This document shows, one piece after another, positions 1-11,022 of a DNA stretch of 64,000 bases. A program made the translations under genes and the position numbers. The number at the start of each line of letters is the position of its first letter. Within the stretch, counting starts at the first letter, position 1. A model generated the notes under the pieces. The model was not told the DNA's origin. It was given only the letters and a program-made list of their open reading frames with translations, and ran no database searches. The stretch covers positions 55,936,079 to 56,000,078 of the forward strand of contig OY829327.1 of NCBI GenBank assembly GCA_963691655.1. Direction: 5' to 3'. This stretch comes from Toxonevra muliebris (Eukaryota; Arthropoda; Insecta; Diptera; Pallopteridae).

Positions 1-1385
1 AAAGAGAGTCTGAGATCTAGCTTACTAGAGAAGATGCCACAGCCGACTCTTTCCTCCGATTTGGATCCATCTGTATAGATGTCAATTAAATTGTCAGTGA
101 CCACCTCGTCATTAACCCATTCCTCTCTACTGGGGATATGGGTGAAGAACGTGTGGTTTAAATTAGGGGTAGAGCAAATGTAGTCTACGTTAGTTGGTAC
201 GGACGTATCGTGGATTAAAATCTTGGCATGGCCCAGGTTTGACCGGGTCCAGCGAGTTAGGGCACTGAGTCTGACAGCAGAGCACTTAGCTTGTTGCTTG
301 ACCAGAAGTGAGGTTGGCAACCAATGAAGGATTGCGAAGAGAGCTTTCGTGGAGGTAGTACGGAGGGCCCCAGTAATCAATATGGCTGCCGTTCTTCTAA
401 CCTTATCCAGTGGTTTAAGGTTGACCGCCTTTGAAGTAGCTGGCCACCAGAAGACGGATCCATAAAGAAGATTAGGCTCGACCACTGCTGAATAGAGCCA
501 GGAAGTGACTCGAGGTTGAAGACCCCACCTTGTTCCTAATGCCCTCTTACAGCAGTAGAGAGCGCAAGAGGCTTTCCGTACTCTCTCTGCTATGTTAGCT
601 TTCCATTGAAGTTTAGGATCAAGAACAAGTCCTAAATATTTGACGCGCTTACTAAGACAAAGCGAGATACCATTAATTTTGGGTAGGGCAAAAGTTGGTA
701 TTTTATACTTTCTAGTGAAAAGCATAACCTCTGTTTTGGCAGGATTAACATTAAGACCGAATTCACGGCACCAGTGAGACAGAATGCTAAGTGAGTGATT
801 TAGCCGTTCTGAAAGAGTAGCAACGTATTTGCCGGATACTGCAATAGCAATGTCATCTGCATAAGCTATTATTTTGCAGCCGGCTTGATCTAATCTGTTT
901 AGCAGTGTGTTCACCGCCAGATTCCAAATAAGAGGCGATAAAACACCTCCTTGTGGTGTGCCCCTATTGACAACTTTTTGACTTTATCATTTCCGATAGA
1001 GGAGCTGATGATACGTGTTTTAAGTAGTTGTCCTATAAATTTAACCAGATTAACATCAAGATTAAGATTTATTAAGGCATTAACGACAGCGTCGGGGCAG
1101 ACATTGTTGAAAGCCCCCTCGATATCGAGAAACACTGCAAGCGTGTATTCCTTGTTGGAAAGTGATTTCTCAACTTCCTCAATGAGTACATGTAGCGCTT
1201 TTTCCACAGACTTCCCTTTAGTATAGGCATGCTGTGATTTGGATAAAAGAGTGGGATTGATAGAGTTCCTGATATGAAAATCAAGAACCCTTTCTAATAT
1301 TTTTAAGAGAAAGGAGGACAGACTGATCGGTCTGAAGTCCTTTGGGTTGATATGGACCGCCTTCCCTGCTTTGGGAATACAGAAT
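1..1385 (-). pseudogene. LINE (LOA/I-like non-LTR retrotransposon) reverse transcriptase and RNase H, 5' truncated, runs off left edge
   Basis: Reading the minus strand: IPKAGK and DFRPISLSSFLLK at about 1300-1385, the catalytic FLDIEGAFNN at about 1110-1140, then a one-base frameshift near 960-970, after which RGTPQGGVLSPLIWN, YADDIAIAV (about 846-866) and VKYLGLVLD follow in an open frame to the edge. IYTDGSK near 62-80 marks the start of an RNase H domain. Jockey-type LINEs usually lack RNase H, so an I/LOA/R1-like clade fits better. The 5' part (endonuclease) is missing: sequence above 1385 is unrelated. The frameshift makes this copy inactive unless it is a sequencing error. The 3' end lies outside the window. 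Confidence 0.85.
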
Positions 1386-1517
1386 AAAGAAAACACAGAA
1401 ATAAAAAAAGGTTCTGGGGAAAAACATTTGTTTAATGACTTTAAAGTTCGCACATCGAAGTGCAAGGCTTTATAGACCGTTTGCAAGAAAATGCGAACTT
1501 TCTAAAAATAAAATTAA

Positions 1518-2884
1518 CCCTTTCAACCCTGAAGTTGCCTAAGGGCAACTTCACCTCTTTACCGTCTTAAAGCAAAGGCAAAGGTAAAGTAGTAGGCAAA
1601 GTAGATACCAACAAGTTAATGTTTTGAGAAGATGAAACCATGCAAATTTCATTGTAATTGTTAAAGTTATTTTAATGTTTTGTCATGAAGTCCAGCAAAA
1701 ATCTTAAGTGCAAAAATTTTATCTAAAATCTTTTGCACTATTTTTTGAAAAAAAAAAATGCGTATAATTATCAGACTGGGGAACTAATCACTAAATTTTG
1801 ACTGCACTATAGATTTAGATTTAGACTAAAGATTTAGTGGTAGTGAAAACTAACGGCCACTAAACCTTTATTGGTAGTGGAAATAAAAATTAACTATCAC
1901 TAAACGTTTAGTGGTAGTGGAAATCGAAACCAACCACCACTAAACTAGTGGAAGTTATTCCCCACTACCACTAACCATTTAGTAGTAAGTGTAGAGAGTT
2001 TAATTGAAGGTCAAATTGAAATGCATTGTAAAAGAATGTATAAATGTTTGAATGAATGAATTTATTAACCTTTTTCTTATACTAAATACTTTGTAGAAAG
2101 TGCAATTTCGATGAAAAAAATATATTTTTTTCATTTTCCATAAATTGTATTACCATATTACTTATTATTATTTTTCTATTGTAATCAAAGTTATGTATTA
2201 ATCAAGTGGTTTAGTACAAACACATGGAACAAATAGAAAATGGAGTTGATCACATTGGTCTATGAACGCTTCTATATTGAAAAAAAAAACAACAGTTAGC
2301 AGTACATATCGTCATCTAAAATCCAAAAAACCTTTTTGATTAGTTATGATGCACTTTCTAAAATTACGCGTTTCTGCTAAATTTCAAACTTCTACGCCAA
2401 AAAATAACGGTTTTACTACGGAACTCCAAAAGGCCGTAACTACAAGTACAGGAATTAATTAAGCAAATAGTAATGGTAATTAATTTTTATTTCCACTACC
2501 ACTAAAGGTTTAGTGATATTTGATTTTTACTTCCACTACCACTTAAGGTTTAGTGGAAATGGAGCCTTACTCCCGTTGGCACTTAATGTAGTGAAGAGCG
2601 AAATTTATTCACTAAATCTCCAGTCTGATAATTATTACTAAGCGGAAATTTTCTTCATCAGATATGTTTATAAAAGATAAGAGAATATGAAAATTAAAAA
2701 ATTGTAGGAATCGGATTATACAGTGGTTGTCTACAGCTCTATGGCTATTTTTTTAACCTTTAATTAAGGACAAACAAATTAATATAGAAGCATGAAACTT
2801 AGTGTCATGAGTATGGAAGACGTAACCATAATTTTAAAACAAAAGGTTTCTATCAAGCCCCAATAAAGTTCGGGCTTCAAAGGG
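1518..2884. mobile_element. piggyBac-like non-autonomous element with TTAA target duplication
   Basis: TTAA at 1514-1517 is followed by CCCTTTCAACCCTGAAGTT, and GGG at 2882-2884 is followed by TTAA at 2885-2888. The two ends are imperfect inverted repeats (CCCTTTcAAcCCtGAA against CCCTTTgAAgCCcGAA). TTAA duplication with CCC...GGG termini is the piggyBac signature. A short palindrome (GAAGTTGCC / GGCAACTTC) sits just inside the left end. There is no transposase coding. Confidence 0.65.
1764..2635. mobile_element. Foldback structure with repeated ACTAAA/TAGTGG subrepeats
   Basis: ATAATTATCAGACTGG at 1764-1779 is repeated exactly in inverse at 2620-2635. Inside each arm, a unit around TTTAGTGGTAGTGGAAAT recurs several times (left about 1830-1980; inverse in right about 2476-2560). 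One stretch of about 35 bp ending AGTGGAAATAAAAATTAA is nearly identical between arms. This is the layout of foldback elements. It lies wholly inside the TTAA-flanked element, so it is either nested or part of it. Confidence 0.7.
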
Positions 2885-3599
2885 TTAAAAAGTATTTGGA
2901 ATTAATTAAAAGTCATCAAAATCAGGTTGGGTAACCTTTCCAAAATTTATTTTGCACCTAATTCTAAATTTTGCACCTAAACCTAAATGTACAATTTGTG
3001 TTTATGGTTGACGAGTTATACTTTATTATTGAAGGTAACAAATGGGAGCTGAAATATTACTTTGAGCCTGCCAATGTGAAACCACTAGACAAACAAATAT
3101 ATCTATAAGACCAAGTTTCCAGTGAAAGTTTTGTTGTGGTTCGCTATTAGAGAGCGTGGGATCACGCGGAGCATGAAATGGATTTTTCAGGATTGAGTCC
3201 AATCAGCATTTTTTGGGTTAACCAAAAGAGTAGAACACGTGCACATGAGCGTAAGAAATTAAACACATTCAGGGCTAATTTATATAAAGTAGAAAGAGAG
3301 CAGAGTCCTTCATCATTGTAGGTGGTAATCTTTGCAATGAATATTGATCTAAAAATGTAGATACTACTGAAATTTAAAAGTCGAAGAAGGAAATGGCAAA
3401 GAAGTCCGAAAATCAAACTACAACGGAATTAAAAATTTTTTGTAAATTTTAAGTAAAACTTTATTGTTTTTTAATGAAATGAAAAAATAATTGTAAGTCG
3501 TGTGTTATATTTTTTAAACTCATTTTGTATTTGCCCATATTTCAATGGAACTCTATACCACTAATATTAAATCCGAACGTCTTGAAAAACACTTTAAGC

Positions 3600-5640
3600 T
3601 TAGTCTGTCAGGGGACCAACATGTATTTGGATACGTGCCGTAATTGAGTGATCTGATGGAAGTGTGATCTATCACCTCGACGTGGTGATGGCTGGAAACA
3701 GTTGCGGGCCTCATTGCTGATATGTGGCTGGCTAAGATAGTCTAGGCGGAGAAAACATACACTGTTAATTTATTTAAGAGGGTGTGACTAATCCAAGGAT
3801 TTATACGACTCGTGCCTACTGGATACTTTGGCAGCCAGGGCAGTAATTCTGGAAGGCCATCGGTGTGTCCACTTTCCTTGGTTTTCTAGGGTTTTCCAAT
3901 TAGGCTGTCTTTTAACGGAGCATCTCTGATACCTGGCCGTCTCAGAGAGCAACGGTGGCCTTCCTCTTTGCTTTATAGAGGTTGGCATGCATTTGGATTC
4001 ATCAGGATGCACTGTTTTGCTCTGGTCAAACAAGAGGAGCAGGCGATCGGACGAAACGGAAGGAACAGAACCGAAAAAAACTCAAAAGAGAGTGAGATTG
4101 TAAATTTTACTACCAACTCTTCTTCGGTGTCAGGTACTGTGAACCCTCCGGTTGAAGTTGGTATAAGTCTAGACGTTACAACTTTGACTAGCATCCTGAC
4201 CTCCTACTGAAGATGGCGTACTTGGACCCTAACCCTCTCGTAATATGAGACCCAAATAGAGGAGGATCAGGTCGGAAAGTAGACGTAAGAAGGCCGCGGA
4301 CACTACTCTGGTTGAAGAACCAATTATGGCTAATGCTTTAAAGAGGGTACGCTTGGCTGAGGTTACACCAGCCGATGCAGAGGTTCCTTAGAGAAACCAA
4401 GACTCTTCCTCCAGACGCGCTCAAGTTAAGAGTACGAATGGGAGGCTTTAATACTTTCCAAAGTATTAACGCCACCTCTGTGATGCCTACTGCTGCCGGC
4501 AATGATAACGCGAGGCTACACCGATCTTCTAACTCTGCAAATATTGCAGAACCTATCTGTGGACTTATAGTAACTCAGCTAAATTTGCAACATTCCAAGA
4601 TTGCACTTCTATGTAAACGCCTATCCATGTTGCATGCATTCTCTCACATAAGTAACAACAATCCAAGAACCTTGGGTTCATAAAAAGCATATCTGTCGAC
4701 TTGGTGAGTTAAGGGGATGCACGATTCTATGTGATGAGAGTTCTAATAGGCCCAGAACCTGTCTTATAGCATCTCCTCATCTTACAATCACTAAACTTGT
4801 TCAGTTTTATGGCCAAGATATAGTAGCTGCTAAGGTGAGTTTTCAGGACAATCGCGAATGGAAACATTTTGCGATTGCTTCTGCCTACTTTTCATACGGT
4901 GCAATTGTACCACCACCACCTGCGATGGTTGTTAACTTTGTAGAAGATTGCAAAAGGATGAATTTGGGTATCATATTATGTTGTGACGCTAATGCATAGA
5001 ACGTTAATGCATAGAAAGGGTCAAGTCAATCGACTTGATGGCACTTTCACGGAGTCTAAAAGTGAGATGATCAGCTTAATGCTGGAATCTCACTTTCCGG
5101 GCAATCAGGTCTCTCTTGTTCAACATTCCATTTTTCCGGAAGCAGAGAGGGTTAGTTCGGCAGTTTCTCAGCGTACTGATGGGTTGCCGGGACCGTGGCG
5201 AATGAAGATGCGATTAGGTTTGTTCTTTTGACAGCTTCAAATCACCGGGTCTGGATGGTATAACACCAGTTGCTATGAAACAGAATATAGTGCAATTGCT
5301 ACTGGTTTCGAGGAATATCTTTATCTCCAGCTTCACACACCTCAACAATGGAGGCTGGTGAAAGTTGATTTTATTTAAAAAATTAGAAAGGACAACTATA
5401 CCAGTTTTAGACCAATCAGTGTGATGTCTTTCTTACTAAAATGTCTTATTGTAAGTCGTTATTGTTGCATCCTCTCTTTTTATTGTGAGACGGCCCTGCA
5501 AAATCTGACAGGTCGGGTTTAACGGGTCCTCAACAGGAAAAAATACACTATTGGTATTTTTGTTAATATTAAGCTTTTGACAACGCGACTTTTGACGGCA
5601 TATGCTTGGAGTGGATCCGGTTCTTGTTAAAAATAACGGG
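3600..5640 (+). pseudogene. Decayed LOA-like LINE copy (endonuclease and RT fragments)
   Basis: From about 4489 the sequence matches, at roughly 90% by eye, the LINE copy at 49936 onward (endonuclease segment LNLQHSKIALLCKRL and onward), but with stops and frameshifts. At about 4998 it jumps by internal deletion to sequence matching about 51020 of the other copy. It then has remnants of RT such as SPGLDGITP, FRPISVMSFLLKCL and CETALQNLTG before ending near 5640. The more G+C-rich 3600-4489 stretch is probably its 5' region or ORF1 remnant, but no gag-like motif was recognised. The left boundary is approximate. Confidence 0.7.
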
Positions 5641-8600
5641 ATATTTCTATATACAACCTATAAATTCTATATAGTAATTCTACCATCAGTTCTACAGATT
5701 TCGCCACTATTCCATACAGAGCAGGCCAAAAAAATTGTTTTGCCATAGAATTTAGATGAAAGCACCGCGTCACCCAAGTAAGGCTATTTTTCTTCTCACC
5801 GAATCAAGAGTAAACTGACCCTTAGTCAATAATTTTTAGCTTGAATTGGAAATTCACAGAGATAGCACATATCTTGCTATGGTATAGCTGCAAGTATAAT
5901 CATAATGTTTTTAATCACGCACTTTCCGATATACAAATGCAGCGCATGTCTTTTTCGAGCATATAAACCAAACCATGCTTAGAAAAAAGCGTTTAAGTAT
6001 GTATCTGTTATCTGTGCTAGGTGTCATTGCAACAACGAAAGTTTGCTAAAACATTCACATACCCATATATGAACAAACACCCATTACCCTCATAAACACA
6101 AAAAGTATCGGCCATAAGAACACGCTTATTTGCACACATACACACATATGTACATACAATGTCCTTATTATGTATGTATACTTTTATATAAATATGTAGT
6201 CAGCGATAAAAAGTGTGTGTTCCCAAAAAGTTCATTGAACCTACACAAATGTAACGATATCCTGCAAATATGTACCTACATATATATAATGTTAATATCC
6301 CTAACTGTGTCGCCGCGCACCAAGCCAAGGTCGGGACAATAACCTTTGTAAGGCATTTGAGAATTTCTTAGCCTATGTTCGAGTGAGGAGCATTCAAGGA
6401 CATTCAACTCTTAAAAACATATGAGGTATACTCGTACACCAAAAACCAATTTTGAGTGAAAGTGCGCAACATAGCGTAAGTTGATATCCTGTTCCTTTCA
6501 TTATGCCGGTTTCACTCAAATAGGCTGACTAACTGATGCTAAAGAGAGAGCATGAGAATTAAAAGTAAGAGTGTGAGAGAATAAGTGAGAGTAAGAGTAT
6601 GTGGTGAATGCAAAACTTGTTAAAGCATAAAAGCTGTGGGGAAGAAGTTTCATTGAAGAGTTGCCATTTCACTGAAGAAAACTTGCGAAATATTTTAAGT
6701 TTGGCCGCTGTAATTTTTAAGCTCGTATAAAAAAGGAAATATATAAAATATACTTAAATATGTATGTATACATTAACGGATCCAGAGATTTCCTAATAGG
6801 GGAATAGCATTAATTTTTTCGCACCTTTAAAATGTGAATTTAATTCATGGCCATGAATCTTATGAGATTTTCATCGGTAAGGGGAGGGTTTAACCTCTTC
6901 GCTGTCGGTTTTTCCAACTTTTTTTATTTTTTAATTTTTCTTAAATTCTAATGCAATTAAAAGAAAAAATTATACTTATTTATTCTCCCTATTTCACTAG
7001 AATTTGAGAATATTAATTACAATAAATTAAAAAACTAAAAATACGCAAAATCTGTACTTTTTCCGCAAAAAAAATTAACCCAAAACTCCCCTAGGGATGT
7101 GAATGTATTTGAATCATCTAAAATTACAAACAATAATTTTGATATTTGATGGAGAATCACCCATACACATACATAAATATATGGCTCTACCTATCATTTA
7201 AAAGTGGCACAGCGAAATCACACGCTTCAATAACATATGAATTCTAAAGCACCACAAGTTGGTATTGTACAAAATGCTTTCCTTTTTATATTTTTAAAGA
7301 AATCTAAAACTCTTTGCTTTCATTCTAACACTATTTAGAAAATGTAGTTTTATACAGCGTACCACCAACAAGTTGGCAGCCCTGTATCCATACCATCAAC
7401 AGCAAAAATAATTCGCAAAATTAATGTAAGGAAAATATTTTAAAGCACATGCGCCTGGAATCTCAGAGTAAGTATTTGGCATAATCAACAAAAAAAAAAG
7501 GACCATAGAAAAAATGCTTGTAAATGTTGCCGCAGATGAGAATGTGCAGAGAAGGATGAGTGTAATTATGAAAATTTTACAAATCAAAAGTAAATTAAAT
7601 TGATTGCTCCAGCAAACAAATACATCACCTGTATTGAATGAACACTTACCTTTGCTATGGCCGACAAGGACATAGCGTTATGATGATACTTTGAGTAGTT
7701 AATTTTGAAGCCGTTTACTCGTCACAAAAACGCGAAAGTACGCAAAAAGACTAATATCCTTGTAAGCTTGTGGATGAGAAGTTAAAATCGAAGCAAAACG
7801 AAGTTGAGCCTGGCTACACTACACAGTAAGGAAACAAATACTGGCACGGCAAACAAGCACATACACACACACAATCGGATAGAAAGAAAACGACAACGAG
7901 TTTGTACAGCAAGCACACAACGCGTCGATGACGATGTTCAACGAAGTGTATTCCAAATTGAAATGGTTTGGGTTTCCTTTTTTATTTTTTCTGTTGCAAA
8001 ATGCTTCCTTGTCAAAGGAATATTTTAAACTTTGAATTTTAAACTCTTGAATTTGTATATAAATTTTCTTTAATGAAAATTTCCAATCGATTTTTTCCAG
8101 AGTATTAAACGAGAGTGCGTTTAAGATTGAGTCCTTGGCAGAGTTTAACAAGGCAATGCACACGTAGCGTTTGCTATCGAGTTTGTGCACTTCAAGGAAT
8201 GGTTGACAATATACTGAACTAACTACGAATCGAGTGCGAAAGTAAAACGTTTCTGACGCTTACGCTTTGCATATGGCGGTTAAGGATAAAAAGGTACAGC
8301 GCGAGAGCGAAATGCAAAGAAGACTTAACATTTATGTAGTGATGGTGAAAAGCTTTAACTTTAATTGTTGCAGAAAGCTTTGTTTTTTGAAAGCGCCCTC
8401 TAGTCTCATTTTTGCAAAACAGTTCAGAAATACTTAATAATTCAAAAGCTCTAGAACTAAAGTTGAGCTTTAAGTTTAAAGTTATCCATACGCACTGTAG
8501 TGCATAACACTTCCAAATTACATATCAATTTACCTTACGAATTGTGGCACTGGTGGAGTCGTTATACATAAATACACAAAAGTTTTGTGTGTATATTTGT

Positions 8601-9174
8601 AATCGTGTAACTTCTGAACGACCTGACCGATTGAAGTCATATTTCCACAATATATTTGCTTTGACGAGAGGATGAAACATATTTATTCATCAAGGCTTTT
8701 AGGAAAGTGAGCGTGAGCAATCCTAATACCTTTTTTGGTATATCTTAATAATCATTCAGAGCACAGAAACATGGTACAAGAACATGAATTAACAATGCCA
8801 TGCTACAGCAAAAATATGGGTAAAGACGACAAAGGGGTGTGCCGACTTCCATATAACCTGAATTCTTATTATTTATTATTATTTATTATTTATTTATTTA
8901 TTATTATTATTTTATTTTATTTTATCTTAAGAGTCATTTATGGTACTGTACTAAGATTTAGTTAGTATTATTTGTCAATACCGGTTTTAAAAAATTCTTT
9001 CAGTTTGTTGGATTATTTCCACTACTATTTTCTACTACTTTTAACTTATTTTTTTCAACAATTTCTTCTTATTTTCTACTACTTTTTCTACTACTATTTC
9101 CTACCATTATTTTTTCTACTATTTTCTACTCCTTTTTTACTTCCATTTCTATCACCTTTTTTTAACAATTTATA
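5641..9174. other. AT-rich non-coding region with simple repeats
   Basis: No gene is recognised. It contains ACACAC/CATACA-type runs (about 6050-6170 and 7855-7880), a TTATT-type microsatellite (about 8868-8925) and a pyrimidine-rich TTTCTACTAC tract (about 9015-9165) that is interrupted by the mariner element and resumes after it. Confidence 0.6.
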
Positions 9175-9885
9175 ATATTGGGAGTATGAATGTATAAACT
9201 CGTATTTTTTTTCGTAATTTGAACATTTATTGTGAAAAAGTGATTATAAATTTATTCTTTAAAGTATTGTCCATCGTTAGCCACAACCTTTTCCTATCTT
9301 TCTGGTAGCATACGGATTCCGCGTCGAAAGAACTCCTCATCTTTTGAGGCTATCCACGAATCGACCCATTTTTTGAGTTCTTCGAAAGAACGGAAGTGCT
9401 GTTCAGCCAGGCCATGTGTCATCGATCGGAACAAAGAAGGAGCAATGTCTGAAGAATACGGCGGGTGGGGTAGCACTTCCCATTTCAGCGTTTCCAAGTA
9501 TGTTTTTACTTGCCTTGCAACATGAGGCCGAACATTGTCGTGCTGAAGAATAACTTCGTCGTGTCTATTCTCATATTCTGGCCTCTTATCCTTTAATGCT
9601 CGGCTCAAACGCATCAATTGTAGCCAGTAGCGGTCGCCAGTGATCATTTCATTCGGTTTCAACAGCTCATAATACACGACACCTTTCATATCCCACCAAA
9701 TATTCGACATTTTCAGCTATAGTAAAACACTTTTGTAAAATTATGAAAACTATTTGATAGATCAATTTTTATAGTATTTTTGGCGCTCTTCGAGATAGAA
9801 TAGCTGTCAATGTAAAAAAAATGGCGCGTATGATAGATATGAAGTTAGTCACAATTACGAGTTTATACATTCATACTCCTAATAC
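9175..9885 (-). mobile_element. Internally deleted mariner transposon with intact inverted repeats
   Basis: Flanked by TA (9173-9174 and 9886-9887). Ends read ATATTGGGAGTATGAATGTA on the left and GTATTAGGAGTATGAATGTA on the inverted right, continuing with TAAACTCGTA in both, so the terminal repeats are about 30 bp with two mismatches. At 711 bp it is much shorter than a usual 1.3-kb mariner. The minus-strand frame inside encodes only the C-terminal part of a transposase. Confidence 0.9.
9294..9710 (-). pseudogene. mariner transposase, C-terminal part only
   Basis: 138 residues align with the C-terminal half of mariner transposases (about 345 residues when complete): IWWDMKGVVYYELL, ILQHDNVRPHVA (second catalytic Asp) and LPHPPYSSDIAPS. 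The third catalytic Asp normally lies in PSDYHLFRS; here the text runs APSLFRSM, so three residues including that Asp are missing. The N-terminal DNA-binding half is deleted. It would be catalytically dead, although the ends could still be mobilised by an active relative. Confidence 0.9.
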
Positions 9886-10789
9886 TATTTTCTAGCCTTT
9901 TTACTACTAATTTTTTCACTACTATTTCCACTACTTTTTTCATTCTTTTTTCCAGGGACCGAAAATAATAATTATATCGCAGAACAATGTCAAGTACACC
10001 AAAATGATAATGATCGCATGCTCTGTTGGAATCAGTAGAAAGTTAATTTTTCTGAGCATTCCCACTAAAAATTAAAAATAACTTTTACCTGTTGATTTTT
10101 ATTTTTTGCTCAGAAATTGTAATAATTTTTTATTTTTATCTGTTTGCTCAGAAATAATAATTATTTTCTGATTTTTTTTTTACGTTCAGGAAAAAAAAAT
10201 CATTATTTGATTTTTATATTTTTGATTGAAATGAAAAAATCAAATCGTTGAACAGCTTTATGATTTTAAGCTAGGTCGTACAATTTTCTTCGGGTTTTCA
10301 TCTAAGAAAAAACTACAAGAACAAAAAGAAAAACAACAACAAAACCAACACTTCGCTGTTATTGTTGCTGACAAAAGTCGCTCCCGCAATTACATTTTTC
10401 TCCTGCAGCTTAACACTATGTATACAGACAAGTGGCACTATGTGCAAAAAACAACAACACAAATAATCACATGAATTGCGGTCTAACTGAACACACGATG
10501 TGCAAGGCTGTGCAACGATTTGACTTCTTCGTTTCAATCAAAAATATAAAAATATTTATATTGATATTTTTTGAATCAGTTAATCAATTAAAAATCAGAT
10601 TACACAAGTTTGCTATCACAATAATTTTCATTTGGTATTACATAGCGTCTCGACTAGCTATAATTCATAGCAATGTTCATGTTTGGGTCAGAGTAGCTGA
10701 TAGCTGTCAAAATATGAAGTGGGCAAATTATGTTTAGGTATTTCATTTTAGAAAATGCTTTGAACAGTAAACAACAGATATGCGTTGAA
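9886..10789. other. AT-rich non-coding stretch
   Basis: The CTACT-type pyrimidine tract resumes at 9886-9950. The rest is AT-rich with no recognisable gene; weak open frames around 10313-10737 look like chance. Confidence 0.5.
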
Positions 10790-11022
10790 TTTGTTAAGAA
10801 CAAATGGACATTTCTAGCTCTAGATATAATTTTTAAATTACAAAAAAGTTGAAAAAATCACAAAAAATTACAATATTTCACAAAACTATGCATAAAAAAA
10901 ATTTTAGCCATGATTTTCGGATTCAGCGGGAGAAAATTCATTTTATAAATTAGTATAATTTTGAAGTCATCTGTTTTCGAAAGTACAAAATCGACGTTAC
11001 GTAACGCGGCTGATAATTCAAC
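10790..11022. mobile_element. Degenerate second copy of the GGCCGTTCACATATT MITE
   Basis: About 230 bp match the interior and right part of the MITE at 63062-63554 in the same orientation: shared blocks include GGACATTTCTA, GAGATATAA/TAGATATAA, TTTTGAAGTCATCTGT and AAAATCGACGTTACGTA. The terminal repeats are missing, so this is an old truncated copy. Confidence 0.7.

Noticed and set aside
911..1226. Plus-strand open frame over the LINE reverse transcriptase
   Set aside because: Shadow of the minus-strand RT frame.
8735..9175. Hydrophobic Phe/Leu/Tyr-rich frames
   Set aside because: Direct translation of TTATT and TTTCTACT simple repeats, not membrane proteins.
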